The notes beneath the pieces are model-generated. The model saw only the letters and a program-made list of their open reading frames with translations. It was not told where the DNA came from and did no database searches. Below are positions 19,558 to 28,417 of a DNA stretch of 64,000 bases, piece after piece (the stretch's first letter is position 1; each line of letters opens with the position of its first letter). Location: contig NZ_QAOV01000001.1 in NCBI RefSeq assembly GCF_003050925.1, positions 186,001 to 250,000 of the forward strand. Reading direction: 5' to 3'. The DNA comes from Pseudomonas sp. GV085. Lineage in GTDB: Bacteria; Pseudomonadota; Gammaproteobacteria; Pseudomonadales; Pseudomonadaceae. A program made the translations under genes and the position numbers.

Positions 19558-20913
19558 ATGCTGTTTACAAGTGTGTTCAAGCCAGCCGCACGCTGGCTGT
19601 TTTTATTCGGCATGCTGGGAATCGCCGAGTGGGGAGGGGCAAACCCTGCATCGATTCCGGAACGCGGGATGTCTGCCCCCCGCTCAAAGGTCGTGCTCAA
19701 TGACCAGGAGTTGCAATGGATGGCCAGCCATCCACGGGTCGTGGTCACGGCACTGGAATATCCGTTGTACCTGTTCAAGGATGAACATGGCCAATGGACG
19801 GGCTTGAACAGTGACCTGCTCAAGCGCATCAGTGACATGACGGGGTTGCAGTTCGTTTACGAACAGTCTTTTTCCACCGATCAGATGCTGGCCCATCTGG
19901 AAAGCGGCGCGGCGAATTTGAGTACGACCCTGGCGATGAATGACGAACGCAAGGTATTTCTCGATTTCAGCCATGCGTTCGGCGGTGCCGGATGGGTCTT
20001 TGTCGGGCAGGCTGGGACGCCGCCGGTGCAGTCGCTGGAGGATATGGCGAAGCGGGTACTGGTGCTGCCGACCCGGCATGCACTGGAAGCGGTGATCCGT
20101 CGTGATTATCCGTCCATCGAATTGCGTTCGGTTAAAACCTACGCCGAAGCCCGTGCCTGGGTTGAAAGCGACGAAGCCTACGTCACCATCGAAAACGAAA
20201 TCGGCGCCCAGCATTTTCCGTCGGGTCGGCTGCAGATCGGGGCTGTGGTGCCGGGCAAATGGGATGCGGATTATCTGACGTTGCGCAAAGGTCAGCCACA
20301 GTTGCTGAGTATCCTCAACAAGGCACTTGAGGCGTTTCCTGCGCAGGAGCTGCGCGACCTTCGCCTGAAGTGGTTCGGCGGCGCTACCGTGTCACAGCCG
20401 CCAGGCCTCTGGCAGCGGATTGACCAGTGGGTCTGCTGGGGGATGTTTGTGCTCAGCCTGTTCGGCCTGTTGTCCCTGCTCTGGAGTCGGCGGTTGGCGG
20501 TGGTGGTCAGGCAGCGGGTCGAGGCCCAAAGCAGTCTTCGCGATCAGCTCGCCTTCCAGCATGCCCTGATGGATGCCATGCCTGACCCGATGTTTGTCCG
20601 TGATCTGCAAGGGCGCTTGATCATGTGCAACAAAAGTTATGAGGACGCTTTGTCGACACGTTTTGACCGGATGCAGGGGCGGCAGTTGATCGAGGTCGAC
20701 GTCATGCCCAGGCAAACCGCGGAACTGCTGCACGCCGAGTTTCTGGCGCAGTTGAGCACGCGCAGGACGCGCTTCTTCGAGCGTCAATTGATGTTCAAGG
20801 AAGGCGTCAGGGATATCTACCAGTGGACGGTGCCGTTTTACACAGCCGATGGCCAGCTACGAGGATTGTTGGGGGGCTGGGCCGACATCGCCCGACGTAC
20901 CCGACAGACGTGA
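19558..20913 (+). CDS. BvgS-like sensor fragment: periplasmic binding domain, TM helix and PAS, no kinase
   Basis: A 451-residue protein. Residues 1-25 look like a signal peptide. Residues about 58-275 resemble an extracellular solute-binding (SBP_bac_3) domain as in BvgS/EvgS sensors: LEYPLYLFKDEHGQWTGLNSDLLK and later GVVPGKWDADYLTLRKG-like blocks. One TM helix lies at about 291-310, and a PAS domain at about 332-445 (ALMDAMPDPMFVRDLQGRL). It stops at TGA soon after the PAS (WADIARRTRQT), where family members continue into a histidine kinase. No kinase remnant is seen downstream. I chose ATG 19558 (after AAGGACGTGGGA); an upstream ATG at 19504 would spoil the signal peptide. It may be a truncated gene or a stand-alone receptor. 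Confidence 0.75.
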   Translation: MLFTSVFKPAARWLFLFGMLGIAEWGGANPASIPERGMSAPRSKVVLNDQELQWMASHPRVVVTALEYPLYLFKDEHGQWTGLNSDLLKRISDMTGLQFVYEQSFSTDQMLAHLESGAANLSTTLAMNDERKVFLDFSHAFGGAGWVFVGQAGTPPVQSLEDMAKRVLVLPTRHALEAVIRRDYPSIELRSVKTYAEARAWVESDEAYVTIENEIGAQHFPSGRLQIGAVVPGKWDADYLTLRKGQPQLLSILNKALEAFPAQELRDLRLKWFGGATVSQPPGLWQRIDQWVCWGMFVLSLFGLLSLLWSRRLAVVVRQRVEAQSSLRDQLAFQHALMDAMPDPMFVRDLQGRLIMCNKSYEDALSTRFDRMQGRQLIEVDVMPRQTAELLHAEFLAQLSTRRTRFFERQLMFKEGVRDIYQWTVPFYTADGQLRGLLGGWADIARRTRQT

Positions 20914-21073
20914 TGGTTGCGTTTTTTCTCTGTCATGTTCGACGTGCATGCTCTCTTGACTGGGCTGCAGGTTCGCTTGCGGTCAGTATCCAGAACTTTC
21001 TTCTCGGGCCAGCGGTCATCTTTTTCAGGCATGCCCCAGGCACGTTGTTTCGGACTATTGAGTGGTGATCGGG

Positions 21074-21361
21074 ATGGAAAGTATCAGTTTGTTGCTCGGT
21101 GAGGCGCTGAGCCCGTATCAGGTCACGTTGACCCCGTCAGGCATTCGTGGCGAATGCCGGGTAACCCTGAAGAATGCTATCGGCGCGACGGTGGTCGAGC
21201 GCGAGTTCAATCAGGTCCAGTTGGATGACAAACGGCTACTGACGGATGTGGTCGACGGTTTGCATCGCGACGTGCTGATCGCTGAAGGACGCCTTGAGCC
21301 TTGTGTCATCGCGGCATTGCGTAATGCGGCGCAGGACAAGCTTCTGGCCAGCCGCAATTGA
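21074..21361 (+). CDS. DUF3509 domain-containing protein
   Basis: A 95-residue protein starting MESISLLLGEALSPYQVTLTP. The pattern, with VEREFNQVQLDDKRLLTDVVDGLHRDVLIAEGRLEP, matches what I remember of the Pseudomonas DUF3509 family; function is unknown. No signal peptide or TM segment is seen. It looks cytosolic. The ATG at 21074 follows GATCGGG; an in-frame ATG lies four codons upstream. A multi-hairpin RNA candidate and a terminator lie immediately downstream. Confidence 0.8.
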   Translation: MESISLLLGEALSPYQVTLTPSGIRGECRVTLKNAIGATVVEREFNQVQLDDKRLLTDVVDGLHRDVLIAEGRLEPCVIAALRNAAQDKLLASRN

Positions 21362-21404
21362 AGGGATTTTTGTGGGAACCTTCCCGCGCCCAGGTCAGTC
21401 AGAC

Positions 21405-21520
21405 TTTATAACAGCAGGATCAAGCATTGTGCTCCGGTGCTTGTAGCTTGCTGCTACTGGTCTCCAGGTAGACCACGTTTAACCCCGGGTCGTCTCCCCA
21501 CTTCCCGGGGTTTCTTTTTG
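21405..21520 (+). ncRNA. Candidate small regulatory RNA with four hairpins and terminator
   Basis: Downstream of the DUF3509 gene, a -10-like CTTTATAAC (21404-21412) is followed by four successive perfect stems: CAAGCA/TGCTTG (21421-26, 21438-43), GTAGC/GCTAC (21443-47, 21453-57), TGGTCT/AGACCA (21458-63, 21470-75), and the terminator AACCCCGGG/CCCGGGGTT (21481-89, 21504-12), then CTTTTT. This packing is not expected by chance. The predicted RNA is about 100 bases. It resembles stress-type Pseudomonas sRNAs such as RgsA in design, but I cannot assign a known family. It could instead be a structured 3' UTR of the DUF3509 gene. Confidence 0.65.
21481..21520 (+). terminator. Intrinsic terminator of the sRNA candidate / DUF3509 gene
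   Basis: A nine-base-pair stem AACCCCGGG/CCCGGGGTT with a 14-base loop, followed by TCTTTTTG. Confidence 0.9.
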
Positions 21521-21531
21521 CCCGGGATTTG

Positions 21532-21777
21532 TCAGGGTTGCGCCAGATTGTCAAAAAACGCCTTGGTGTCTTTCAGGTAATCGCTGCGACTCTCTGGATC
21601 CAGCCAGGCGGCGTAGGCCTCGTCAAGGCGTTCACGGGGAAGGGGGCGCAGCACCTGGTTGATCTCGACAATGGCCTGCCGGCCCTTTGGCGTGTCGGTG
21701 CAGCCGATATAACCGGACAGGTATTGCAGTTCAGATGGCTCCGTCTTTGCGCAACTCTGCGATCTGTACCGCGTCAT
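21532..21777 (-). CDS. Small uncharacterised protein overlapping the CoA-transferase 3' end
   Basis: A minus-strand frame of up to 81 residues. The part after the CoA-transferase stop (21730 down to 21532) has the codon bias of real Pseudomonas genes: almost every codon ends in G or C, and it reads LSGYIGCTDTPKGRQAIVE through to AFFDNLAQP. It contains acidic and aromatic residues but no motif I recognise, no signal peptide and no TM segment. The only ATG in frame (21777) lies inside the CoA-transferase gene, a 47-base overlap. A CTG at 21727-21729, nine bases after GGAG, is another possible start. Function unknown. Confidence 0.55.
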   Translation of the reverse strand: MTRYRSQSCAKTEPSELQYLSGYIGCTDTPKGRQAIVEINQVLRPLPRERLDEAYAAWLDPESRSDYLKDTKAFFDNLAQP

Positions 21778-22930
21778 AGCCAAGTTCCTGGAGTACCTGT
21801 GCGTTGTGCTCACCCAGTTGTGGCCCGACCCATTCACATTCACCGGGTGTCTCCGAGAGTTTCGGCACAATGCCCGGCATCTTGAAGTCTTTGCCATCCG
21901 GCAGCTTGGCCTGCAGGAACATTTCCCGCGCCAGGTACTGAGGGTCATTGAACATGTCTTCGGCGCTGAAGATCCGGCTGGCCGGCACCTCGGCCTGATT
22001 GAGCCGCGCCAGCACCGTGTCCAGCGGCAACGAGTTGACCCAGCGATCGATGACGCCATAAATCTCGTCGCGTCGGGCATCGCGGCCATCGTTGCTGGCC
22101 AGCAGAGGATCGTTGGCCAGGTCTTCCCGGTCAATGATGAACATGAAACGTTTGAAAATCGCGTCGCCATTGGCGCCGATCTGCACGTGCTTGCCATCGG
22201 CGCTGGTGTGGATCGAGGACGGGGTGATGCCCGGCATGATGTTGCCCGTGCGTTCGCGAATGAAGCCGAACACGTCGAACTCAGGGACCATGCTTTCCAT
22301 CATCGCGAAGATGGCTTCGTACAGCGCCACGTCCACCACTTGCCCCTGGCCACCGTTGACCTCGCGATGACGCAGGGCCATCAGTGCGCCGATCACGCCC
22401 CAGAGCGCGGCAATCGAGTCGCCGATGGAAATGCCGGTGCGCACCGGTGGCCGGTCTTCGAAGCCGGTGATGTAGCGCAGACCGCCCATGGATTCACCGA
22501 CCGCACCAAAGCCGGGCTGATCTTTCATCGGACCGGTCTGGCCGAAACCCGACAGCCGCACCATGACCAGTTTCGGGTTCAAGGCGTGCAGGACGTCCCA
22601 GCCCAGGCCGAGTTTCTCCAGGACGCCGGGACGAAAGTTTTCGATCAGAATGTCTGCTTCACCCAGCAGCTGTTTCAGGATCGCCTGACCGTCGGGGTGT
22701 TTGAGATTGAGGGTCAGGGACTTTTTATTGCGGGCCTGGACGAACCACCACAACGAAGTGCCTTCATACAACTTGCGCCATTTGCGCAATGGGTCACCGC
22801 CGTCCGGAGACTCAACCTTGATCACATCGGCACCGAATTCAGCGCAGATACGCGAAGCAAACGGGCCGGCAATCAAGGTACCCAATTCGATGACTTTCAG
22901 ACCGGAAAGCGGTTTGGCGGTGAGCGGCAT
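21731..22930 (-). CDS. CaiB/BaiF (family III) CoA transferase
   Basis: A 399-residue family III CoA transferase. It begins MPLTAKPLSGLKVIELGTLIAGPFASRICAEFGADVIKVE-type sequence, the usual start. Asp171 in TGISIGDSIAAL is the likely catalytic aspartate that carries the CoA ester by analogy with formyl-CoA transferase. Glycine-rich loops (PGFGAVGESMGGL) and the C-terminal block EVPASRIFSAEDMFNDPQY also fit. It moves CoA between carboxylic acids; the acid is not predictable. The frame extends upstream to 23035 but the family start at 22930 is clear. A possible small gene overlaps its 3' end. Confidence 0.92.
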   Translation of the reverse strand: MPLTAKPLSGLKVIELGTLIAGPFASRICAEFGADVIKVESPDGGDPLRKWRKLYEGTSLWWFVQARNKKSLTLNLKHPDGQAILKQLLGEADILIENFRPGVLEKLGLGWDVLHALNPKLVMVRLSGFGQTGPMKDQPGFGAVGESMGGLRYITGFEDRPPVRTGISIGDSIAALWGVIGALMALRHREVNGGQGQVVDVALYEAIFAMMESMVPEFDVFGFIRERTGNIMPGITPSSIHTSADGKHVQIGANGDAIFKRFMFIIDREDLANDPLLASNDGRDARRDEIYGVIDRWVNSLPLDTVLARLNQAEVPASRIFSAEDMFNDPQYLAREMFLQAKLPDGKDFKMPGIVPKLSETPGECEWVGPQLGEHNAQVLQELGYDAVQIAELRKDGAI

Positions 22931-23077
22931 GCGGGATCCTGCAGGACAAAGGATGAGCGAGTACAGCGTTTTAACATAGCCGACTGTCAGGCGCTTCAGG
23001 TTGATTACCTTCAATTCGTGGATTGCCTTGCGCATCGGTTAGACTTGCCGCCTTTCCTCGTATCAAGAAGCCCGTTC

Positions 23078-23620
23078 ATGGCCCAGCCGTCCACGACCTA
23101 CAAGTTTGAACTGAACCTCACCGACCTTGACCGCAGCGTCTATGAGAGCGTGAAGCAGACCATCGCCCGTCACCCTTCGGAAACCGAAGAGCGCATGACC
23201 GTGCGCCTGCTAGCCTACGCCCTCTGGTACAACGAGCAGCTGTCGTTTGGCCGTGGTCTGTCGGAAGTGGATGAACCTGCCTTGTGGGAAAAAAGCCTGG
23301 ATGACCGCGTCCTGCACTGGATCGAAGTCGGCCAGCCCGATGCCGAGCGCCTGACCTGGTGCTCGCGCCGCACTGAACGTACCAGCCTGCTGGCCTATGG
23401 CAGCCTGCGCGTGTGGGAAGGCAAAGTGGTGCCGGCGGTGAAAAACCTGAAGAACGTCAACATCGCTGCCGTGCCCCAGGAAGTCCTGGAAATCCTGGCC
23501 AAAGACATGCCCCGCGTTATCAAGTGGGACGTGATGATCAGCGAAGGGACGATCTTCGTCACCGACGACCGTGGACAGCACGAAGTCCAGTTGCAGTGGC
23601 TGGCCGGTGAGCGCGGCTGA
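23078..23620 (+). CDS. yaeQ: YaeQ family protein
   Basis: A 180-residue protein matching YaeQ from end to end: AQPSTTYKFELNLTDLDRSVYES, MTVRLLAYALWYNEQLSFGRGLSEVDEPALW and VIKWDVMISEGTIFVTDD-type blocks. The family has a PD-(D/E)XK nuclease-like fold and no settled role; it was once linked to RfaH-like activity. It is divergent from the CoA transferase and lies about 65 bases before recJ, in the same direction. The ATG at 23078 is chosen because the longer frame upstream is the antisense of the CoA transferase. Confidence 0.92.
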   Translation: MAQPSTTYKFELNLTDLDRSVYESVKQTIARHPSETEERMTVRLLAYALWYNEQLSFGRGLSEVDEPALWEKSLDDRVLHWIEVGQPDAERLTWCSRRTERTSLLAYGSLRVWEGKVVPAVKNLKNVNIAAVPQEVLEILAKDMPRVIKWDVMISEGTIFVTDDRGQHEVQLQWLAGERG

Positions 23621-23686
23621 TTTTTCGCCGCTTTAGCGCATCACCCGGTTTTATCCTACGTATTGAAGAGAAGCATCTTTCACCCC

Positions 23687-25396
23687 ATGCGCATCGAACC
23701 TCGCCTGCTGCCCGACACCCTGCCATTCCTCGGTGATATTCCGCCCCTGCTGACCCGCCTGTACGCGGCGCGGGGTGTGCAATCCGAGGCAGAACTGGAC
23801 AAGAGCCTGGCGCGGTTGATTCCGTTCCAGCAGCTCAAGGGCATCGATGCCGCCGTGGATCTGCTGGTGGCGGCGCTCGAACAGCGTCAGCGCATTCTGA
23901 TCGTCGGCGACTTCGATGCCGACGGCGCGACGGCCAGTACCGTGGGCACGCTGGGCCTGCGTTTGCTGGGCGCGGCGCATGTCGATTATCTGGTGCCAAA
24001 CCGTTTCGACTACGGCTACGGCCTGACACCGGAGATCGTCGAAGTGGCGCTTGAGCGTCAGCCGCATTTGCTGATCACCGTCGACAACGGCATCTCCAGC
24101 GTCGAAGGCGTGGCTGCGGCGAAAAAGGCCGGGCTCAAGGTGCTCGTCACCGACCACCACTTGCCCGGTGACGAGCTGCCGCTGGCCGATGCCATCGTCA
24201 ATCCGAACCAGCCCGGTTGCGAGTTTCCGAGCAAGGCGCTGGCCGGTGTCGGGGTGATTTTCTATGTGCTGATGGCCCTGCGTGCGCGGTTGCGCGAACT
24301 TGGCTGGTACACGAGCAAGCCGCAGCCGAATATCGGCGAACTGCTCGATCTGGTGGCCTTGGGCAGCGTGGCCGACGTGGTGCCGCTGGATGCCAACAAC
24401 CGGATTCTGGTGCATCAGGGCCTGGAACGGATTCGCGCCGGACGTGCCCGACCGGGGATCAAAGCGATCCTCGAAGTGGCCAAGCGTGACCACACACGCA
24501 TCACTTCCACCGACCTGGGCTTCATCGTCGGCCCGCGCCTGAACGCGGCGGGGCGCCTGGATGACATGAGTCTGGGCATCGAATGCCTGCTGACCGACGA
24601 CGCCGGTCTGGCCCGTGAAATGGCTGCTCAATTGGACGGCATGAACCAGGATCGCAAATCCATCGAGCAGGGCATGCAGCGCGAAGCGCTGGCGCAGCTC
24701 AAGGATCTGCCGGTGGAGTCGATGCCGTTCGGCTTGTGCCTGTTCGATCCCGAGTGGCATCAGGGCGTCATCGGTATCCTCGCATCACAGATGAAGGAGC
24801 GCTATTTCCGCCCGACCATCGCCTTTGCCGATGCCGGAGATGGCCTGCTCAAGGGCTCGGGGCGTTCGGTCCAGGGCTTTCACATCCGCGACGCCCTGAG
24901 CGTGGTGGCGGCGCAGCATCCGAATCTGATCACCAAGTACGGCGGCCACGCGATGGCGGCCGGCCTGACGCTGCCGGAAGCGAATTTCCCCTTGTTCGCC
25001 GAAGCCTTTGACGCTGAAGTGCGCCGGCAGATGCGCGAAGAAGACCTGACTGGCCGCCTGTTGTCGGACGGCACCCTGGCGGTGGAAGAGTTCCACCTGG
25101 AACTGGCCCGTGCCCTGCGGCATGCCGGTCCTTGGGGGCAGCACTTCCCGGAACCGTTGTTTCATGGGGTGTTCCAGTTGGTCGAGCAGCGGGTCGTGGG
25201 CGAACGGCACCTTAAAGTCGTGCTGAAAAGTGAATGTGGTTCGGTGAAACTCGACGGCATTGCCTTCGGGATCGACCGCGACATCTGGCCGAATCCGACC
25301 ATCAAGTGGGTGGAACTGGCCTACAAGCTCGACCTCAACGAGTTTCGTGGCAACGAGACGGTCCAGCTGATGATTGCCCACATCGAACCGCGTTGA
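23687..25396 (+). CDS. recJ: Single-stranded-DNA-specific exonuclease RecJ
   Basis: A 569-residue 5'-3' exonuclease of the DHH superfamily, used in RecF-pathway recombination and mismatch repair. Motif I is LIVGDFDADGATAS, motif III LVTDHHLPG, and the DHHA1 domain carries GGHAMAAGLTLPEANF. The C-terminal OB fold (about 440-569) ends WVELAYKLDLNEFRGNETVQLMI. All metal-binding motifs are present. I chose ATG 23687 (MRIEPRLLPD); an ATG eight codons upstream is possible. A REP pair follows. Confidence 0.97.
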   Translation: MRIEPRLLPDTLPFLGDIPPLLTRLYAARGVQSEAELDKSLARLIPFQQLKGIDAAVDLLVAALEQRQRILIVGDFDADGATASTVGTLGLRLLGAAHVDYLVPNRFDYGYGLTPEIVEVALERQPHLLITVDNGISSVEGVAAAKKAGLKVLVTDHHLPGDELPLADAIVNPNQPGCEFPSKALAGVGVIFYVLMALRARLRELGWYTSKPQPNIGELLDLVALGSVADVVPLDANNRILVHQGLERIRAGRARPGIKAILEVAKRDHTRITSTDLGFIVGPRLNAAGRLDDMSLGIECLLTDDAGLAREMAAQLDGMNQDRKSIEQGMQREALAQLKDLPVESMPFGLCLFDPEWHQGVIGILASQMKERYFRPTIAFADAGDGLLKGSGRSVQGFHIRDALSVVAAQHPNLITKYGGHAMAAGLTLPEANFPLFAEAFDAEVRRQMREEDLTGRLLSDGTLAVEEFHLELARALRHAGPWGQHFPEPLFHGVFQLVEQRVVGERHLKVVLKSECGSVKLDGIAFGIDRDIWPNPTIKWVELAYKLDLNEFRGNETVQLMIAHIEPR

Positions 25397-25406
25397 TCCG
25401 ACACCT

Positions 25407-25504
25407 GTAGGAGCGAGCTCGCTCGCGATGGGCGTGAACGATGGCGCTGGGGACCTGATACCCCGCGGTGTCCTGTCGTCCATCGCGAGCGAGCTCGCTC
25501 CTAC
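25407..25504. repeat. REP inverted pair (GTAGGAGCGAGCTCGCTCGCGATG family)
   Basis: Arms 25407-25430 and 25481-25504 are inverted copies. A GATACC/CCCCGCGGTGTC-type inner sequence separates them. It is located just after recJ. Confidence 0.9.
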
Positions 25505-25676
25505 AAGGGGGCGACATCTCTCGATGTCGACTAGGCTCTAAACACTGCTTGATTTTAGCCTTGTGACGTCTTGTCGAATTTTTTGCCCGCGGGGGCGGGT
25601 GCTGTACCTTTTTCCTGTCACTCGTCGACTATTCAAACAGAACCTGGAGCCTGCCCACTGATTCGAGAGGTGCCCC

Positions 25677-26783
25677 ATGAGTCTGCTGCTTGAACCCTTT
25701 ACCCTTCGCCAATTGACCCTGCCCAACCGCATCGCGGTATCGCCGATGTGCCAGTACTCCAGCACCGACGGTCTGGCCAATGACTGGCACCTGGTCCACC
25801 TCGGCAGCCGTGCTGTCGGCGGGGCCGGGCTGGTGTTTACCGAAGCCACGGCGGTCACCGCCGACGGGCGTATCACCGCTCAGGACCTCGGTCTGTGGAA
25901 TGACGAGCAGATCGAACCCCTGCAACGCATCACCCGCTTCATCAACGCCCAGGGCGCCGTTGCCGGCATTCAACTGGCCCATGCCGGGCGTAAGGCCAGC
26001 ACCTACCGGCCATGGCTCGGCAAACATGGCAGCGTCAAACCCGGCGAGGGCGGCTGGGTGCCGGTCGGACCTTCACCGATTGCTTTTGATCCACAACACA
26101 CACAACCCAGGCAGTTGGATGACGCTGAGATCGCCAAGGTCATCCAGGCCTTTGTCGATGCGGCAAAGCGCTCGCTAAAGGCCGGTTTCAAGGTGGTAGA
26201 AGTGCACGCCGCCCATGGTTACCTGCTGCATCAGTTCCTGTCGCCATTGAGCAATCAGCGGCGCGATCAATATGGCGGTTCATTCGAAAATCGCATTCGG
26301 CTGGTGTTGCAGGTCACCGAAGCGGTGCGTGCGGTGTGGCCTGAAGAATTTCCGGTGTTTGTCCGGGTATCGGCCACCGACTGGGTGGAGGACGGCTGGA
26401 ACCCCGATGAAACCGTGGAACTCGCCCGTCGCCTCAAGGCCCAGGGAGTGGACCTGATCGACGTCTCGTCGGGCGGGACGGCGGTGAATGCCGAAATTCC
26501 CACAGGCCCTGGTTACCAGACCCGCTTCGCCGAACGTGTGCGCAAGGAGTCGGGCATGGCCACCGGCACGGTTGGCATGATCACCGAGCCGGCACAGGCC
26601 GAGCACATCCTGCGCACCTGTCAGGCGGACATCATCTTCCTGGCCCGTGAGTTGTTGCGCGACCCGTACTGGGCGCTGCATGCAGATGACGATCTGGGCG
26701 GGCACAAGGCCGTGTGGCCGGCGCAGTATCAGCGGGCGACTCACCGTGAGCAGCCGATTCACGAATCGGATTTGCGTGACTGA
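25677..26783 (+). CDS. NADH:flavin oxidoreductase, old yellow enzyme family (XenA/YqjM type)
   Basis: A 368-residue FMN enzyme of the YqjM/xenobiotic reductase A branch. Cys25 in NRIAVSPMCQYSS is the branch-specific residue that tunes the flavin. The substrate-binding histidines appear in IQLAHAGRKAS and the AAHGYLLHQFLSP block, followed by QYGGSFENR. It reduces activated alkenes or xenobiotics with NAD(P)H; the natural substrate is unknown. It stands alone, with a shared terminator before the convergent glpD. Confidence 0.93.
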   Translation: MSLLLEPFTLRQLTLPNRIAVSPMCQYSSTDGLANDWHLVHLGSRAVGGAGLVFTEATAVTADGRITAQDLGLWNDEQIEPLQRITRFINAQGAVAGIQLAHAGRKASTYRPWLGKHGSVKPGEGGWVPVGPSPIAFDPQHTQPRQLDDAEIAKVIQAFVDAAKRSLKAGFKVVEVHAAHGYLLHQFLSPLSNQRRDQYGGSFENRIRLVLQVTEAVRAVWPEEFPVFVRVSATDWVEDGWNPDETVELARRLKAQGVDLIDVSSGGTAVNAEIPTGPGYQTRFAERVRKESGMATGTVGMITEPAQAEHILRTCQADIIFLARELLRDPYWALHADDDLGGHKAVWPAQYQRATHREQPIHESDLRD

Positions 26784-26796
26784 AATCCATCGATAC

Positions 26797-26833
26797 GAAA
26801 AAGCCCCTGAATCGCGAGATTCAGGGGCTTTTG
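26797..26833. terminator. Bidirectional intrinsic terminator
   Basis: AAGCCCCTGAATC (26801-26813) pairs with GATTCAGGGGCTT (26818-26830), with A and T runs on both sides. It serves the OYE gene (+) and glpD (-). Confidence 0.94.
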
Positions 26834-26849
26834 TTTGTGCCGTGATCGA

Positions 26850-28388
26850 TCAGGCCGCTTCGATCTTGCTGCGGTTCTGTTCGACCTTGTTCAGGTAGTC
26901 CTTGAGCTTTTCCTGTTCGGCCGCCGTCGTGAACAAGCCGAGCTTGCTGCGACGCCAGAGGATGTCGTGGGCGCTGGTGGCCCATTCTTCGCTGCACAGA
27001 TAGTCGACTTCACGGGTGTAGAGACCGCCGCCGATGTGCTCGCCCATATCGCTGAGGTCCTGTACGCCTTCGAGCATGCGCCAGGTGCGGCTGCCGTAGG
27101 TGGTGGCCCAGCGGCGAGCGATCTCGCTCGGTACCCAGTCGAATATGTCGCGGATACGCGAGCTCAAGGCCTGCGGGGTGGTCATGTCTTCACCGCCCGG
27201 CAGCGTGGCGCTGGCGGTCCAGCTTGGCTTGATGTGCTTGAAGTACGGTGCCAGTTGTGTCAGTGCCGACTCGGCCAGTTTGCGATAGGTGGTGAGCTTG
27301 CCGCCGAACACCGACAGCAACGGCGCCTCTTCGCCGGTGCCAGACAGCGCCAGGGTGTAATCACGGGTCACGGCGGACGGGTTGTCGGATTCGTCGTTGC
27401 ACAGTGGGCGCACGCCGGAATAGCTGTGCAGGATGTCGTCGCGACTGATTTGCTTTTTGAAATGGGCGTTGACCACGTTCAACAGGTAATCGGTTTCGCC
27501 GTCGGTAATTGCCACCTTCGCCGGATCGCCGGTGTACTCGCGGTCGGTGGTACCGATCAGGGTGAAGTGATTCAGGTACGGAATGGTGAACACGATGCGC
27601 TGATCTTCGTTCTGCAGGATGTGCGCGTGCTCTCCTTCGTACAGTTTCGGCACGATCAGGTGGCTGCCCTGGATCAGGCGGATGCCGTATGGCGATTCCA
27701 TCTTCAGGTCATCGCGAATGAACCTGGCGACCCATGGCCCGGCCGCGTTCACCAATGCTTTGGCGCGGATCGAAAACAGGCTGCCATTGGCGCGCTCCAG
27801 ATGCAGGTGCCACAGGCCCTTGGTACGGCGAGCGCTGACGCAGCGGGTCTGGGTGTGAACGTGGGCGCCTTGTTCCCGGGCGGCCATGGCGTTCAACACC
27901 ACCAGGCGCGCGTCGTCGACCCAGCAATCGGAGTATTCGAAGCCCTTGGTGATCTCGCTTTTGAGCGCGCTGTCGGGGCCGAACTTCAGGCTTTTCGAAC
28001 CTTCCAGCTGCTCGCGCTTGCCCAGGTTGTCATAGAGAAACAGGCCGGCGCGAATCATCCACGCCGGGCGCAGGTGCGGGCGGTGCGGCAATACGAAACG
28101 CATTTGCTTGACGATGTGCGGAGCCTTGGCCAGCAGTACTTCACGTTCGGCCAAGGCTTCACGCACCAGGCGGAATTCGTAATGTTCGAGGTAGCGCAGG
28201 CCACCGTGAATCAGCTTGCTGCTGGCCGACGAGGTATGGCTGGCCAGGTCATCCTTTTCGCAAAGGAACACCGAGAGACCGCGACCGGCGGCATCCGCGG
28301 CAATTCCCACGCCATTGATCCCGCCACCGATGACGGCGATATCGTAAACCTCGGCGAGAGGGGGCATGGACAAGTTGGAATTGGGCAT
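26850..28388 (-). CDS. glpD: Glycerol-3-phosphate dehydrogenase, FAD-dependent aerobic
   Basis: A 512-residue membrane-associated flavoprotein that oxidises glycerol 3-phosphate to dihydroxyacetone phosphate and passes electrons to quinone. The FAD-binding motif is IAVIGGGINGVGIAADAAGRG near the N-terminus, followed by SSKLIHGGLRYLEHYEF. The C-terminal DAO_C domain starts near residue 390. I chose the ATG at 28386-28388, preceded by GAGGCCGAGCCG; a start 16 codons upstream lies inside the operator region and lacks a good ribosome site. A GlpR operator stands directly upstream. Confidence 0.96.
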   Translation of the reverse strand: MPNSNLSMPPLAEVYDIAVIGGGINGVGIAADAAGRGLSVFLCEKDDLASHTSSASSKLIHGGLRYLEHYEFRLVREALAEREVLLAKAPHIVKQMRFVLPHRPHLRPAWMIRAGLFLYDNLGKREQLEGSKSLKFGPDSALKSEITKGFEYSDCWVDDARLVVLNAMAAREQGAHVHTQTRCVSARRTKGLWHLHLERANGSLFSIRAKALVNAAGPWVARFIRDDLKMESPYGIRLIQGSHLIVPKLYEGEHAHILQNEDQRIVFTIPYLNHFTLIGTTDREYTGDPAKVAITDGETDYLLNVVNAHFKKQISRDDILHSYSGVRPLCNDESDNPSAVTRDYTLALSGTGEEAPLLSVFGGKLTTYRKLAESALTQLAPYFKHIKPSWTASATLPGGEDMTTPQALSSRIRDIFDWVPSEIARRWATTYGSRTWRMLEGVQDLSDMGEHIGGGLYTREVDYLCSEEWATSAHDILWRRSKLGLFTTAAEQEKLKDYLNKVEQNRSKIEAA

Positions 28389-28417
28389 CGGCTCGGCCTC
28401 GGAATTCTTTGAAGTTC

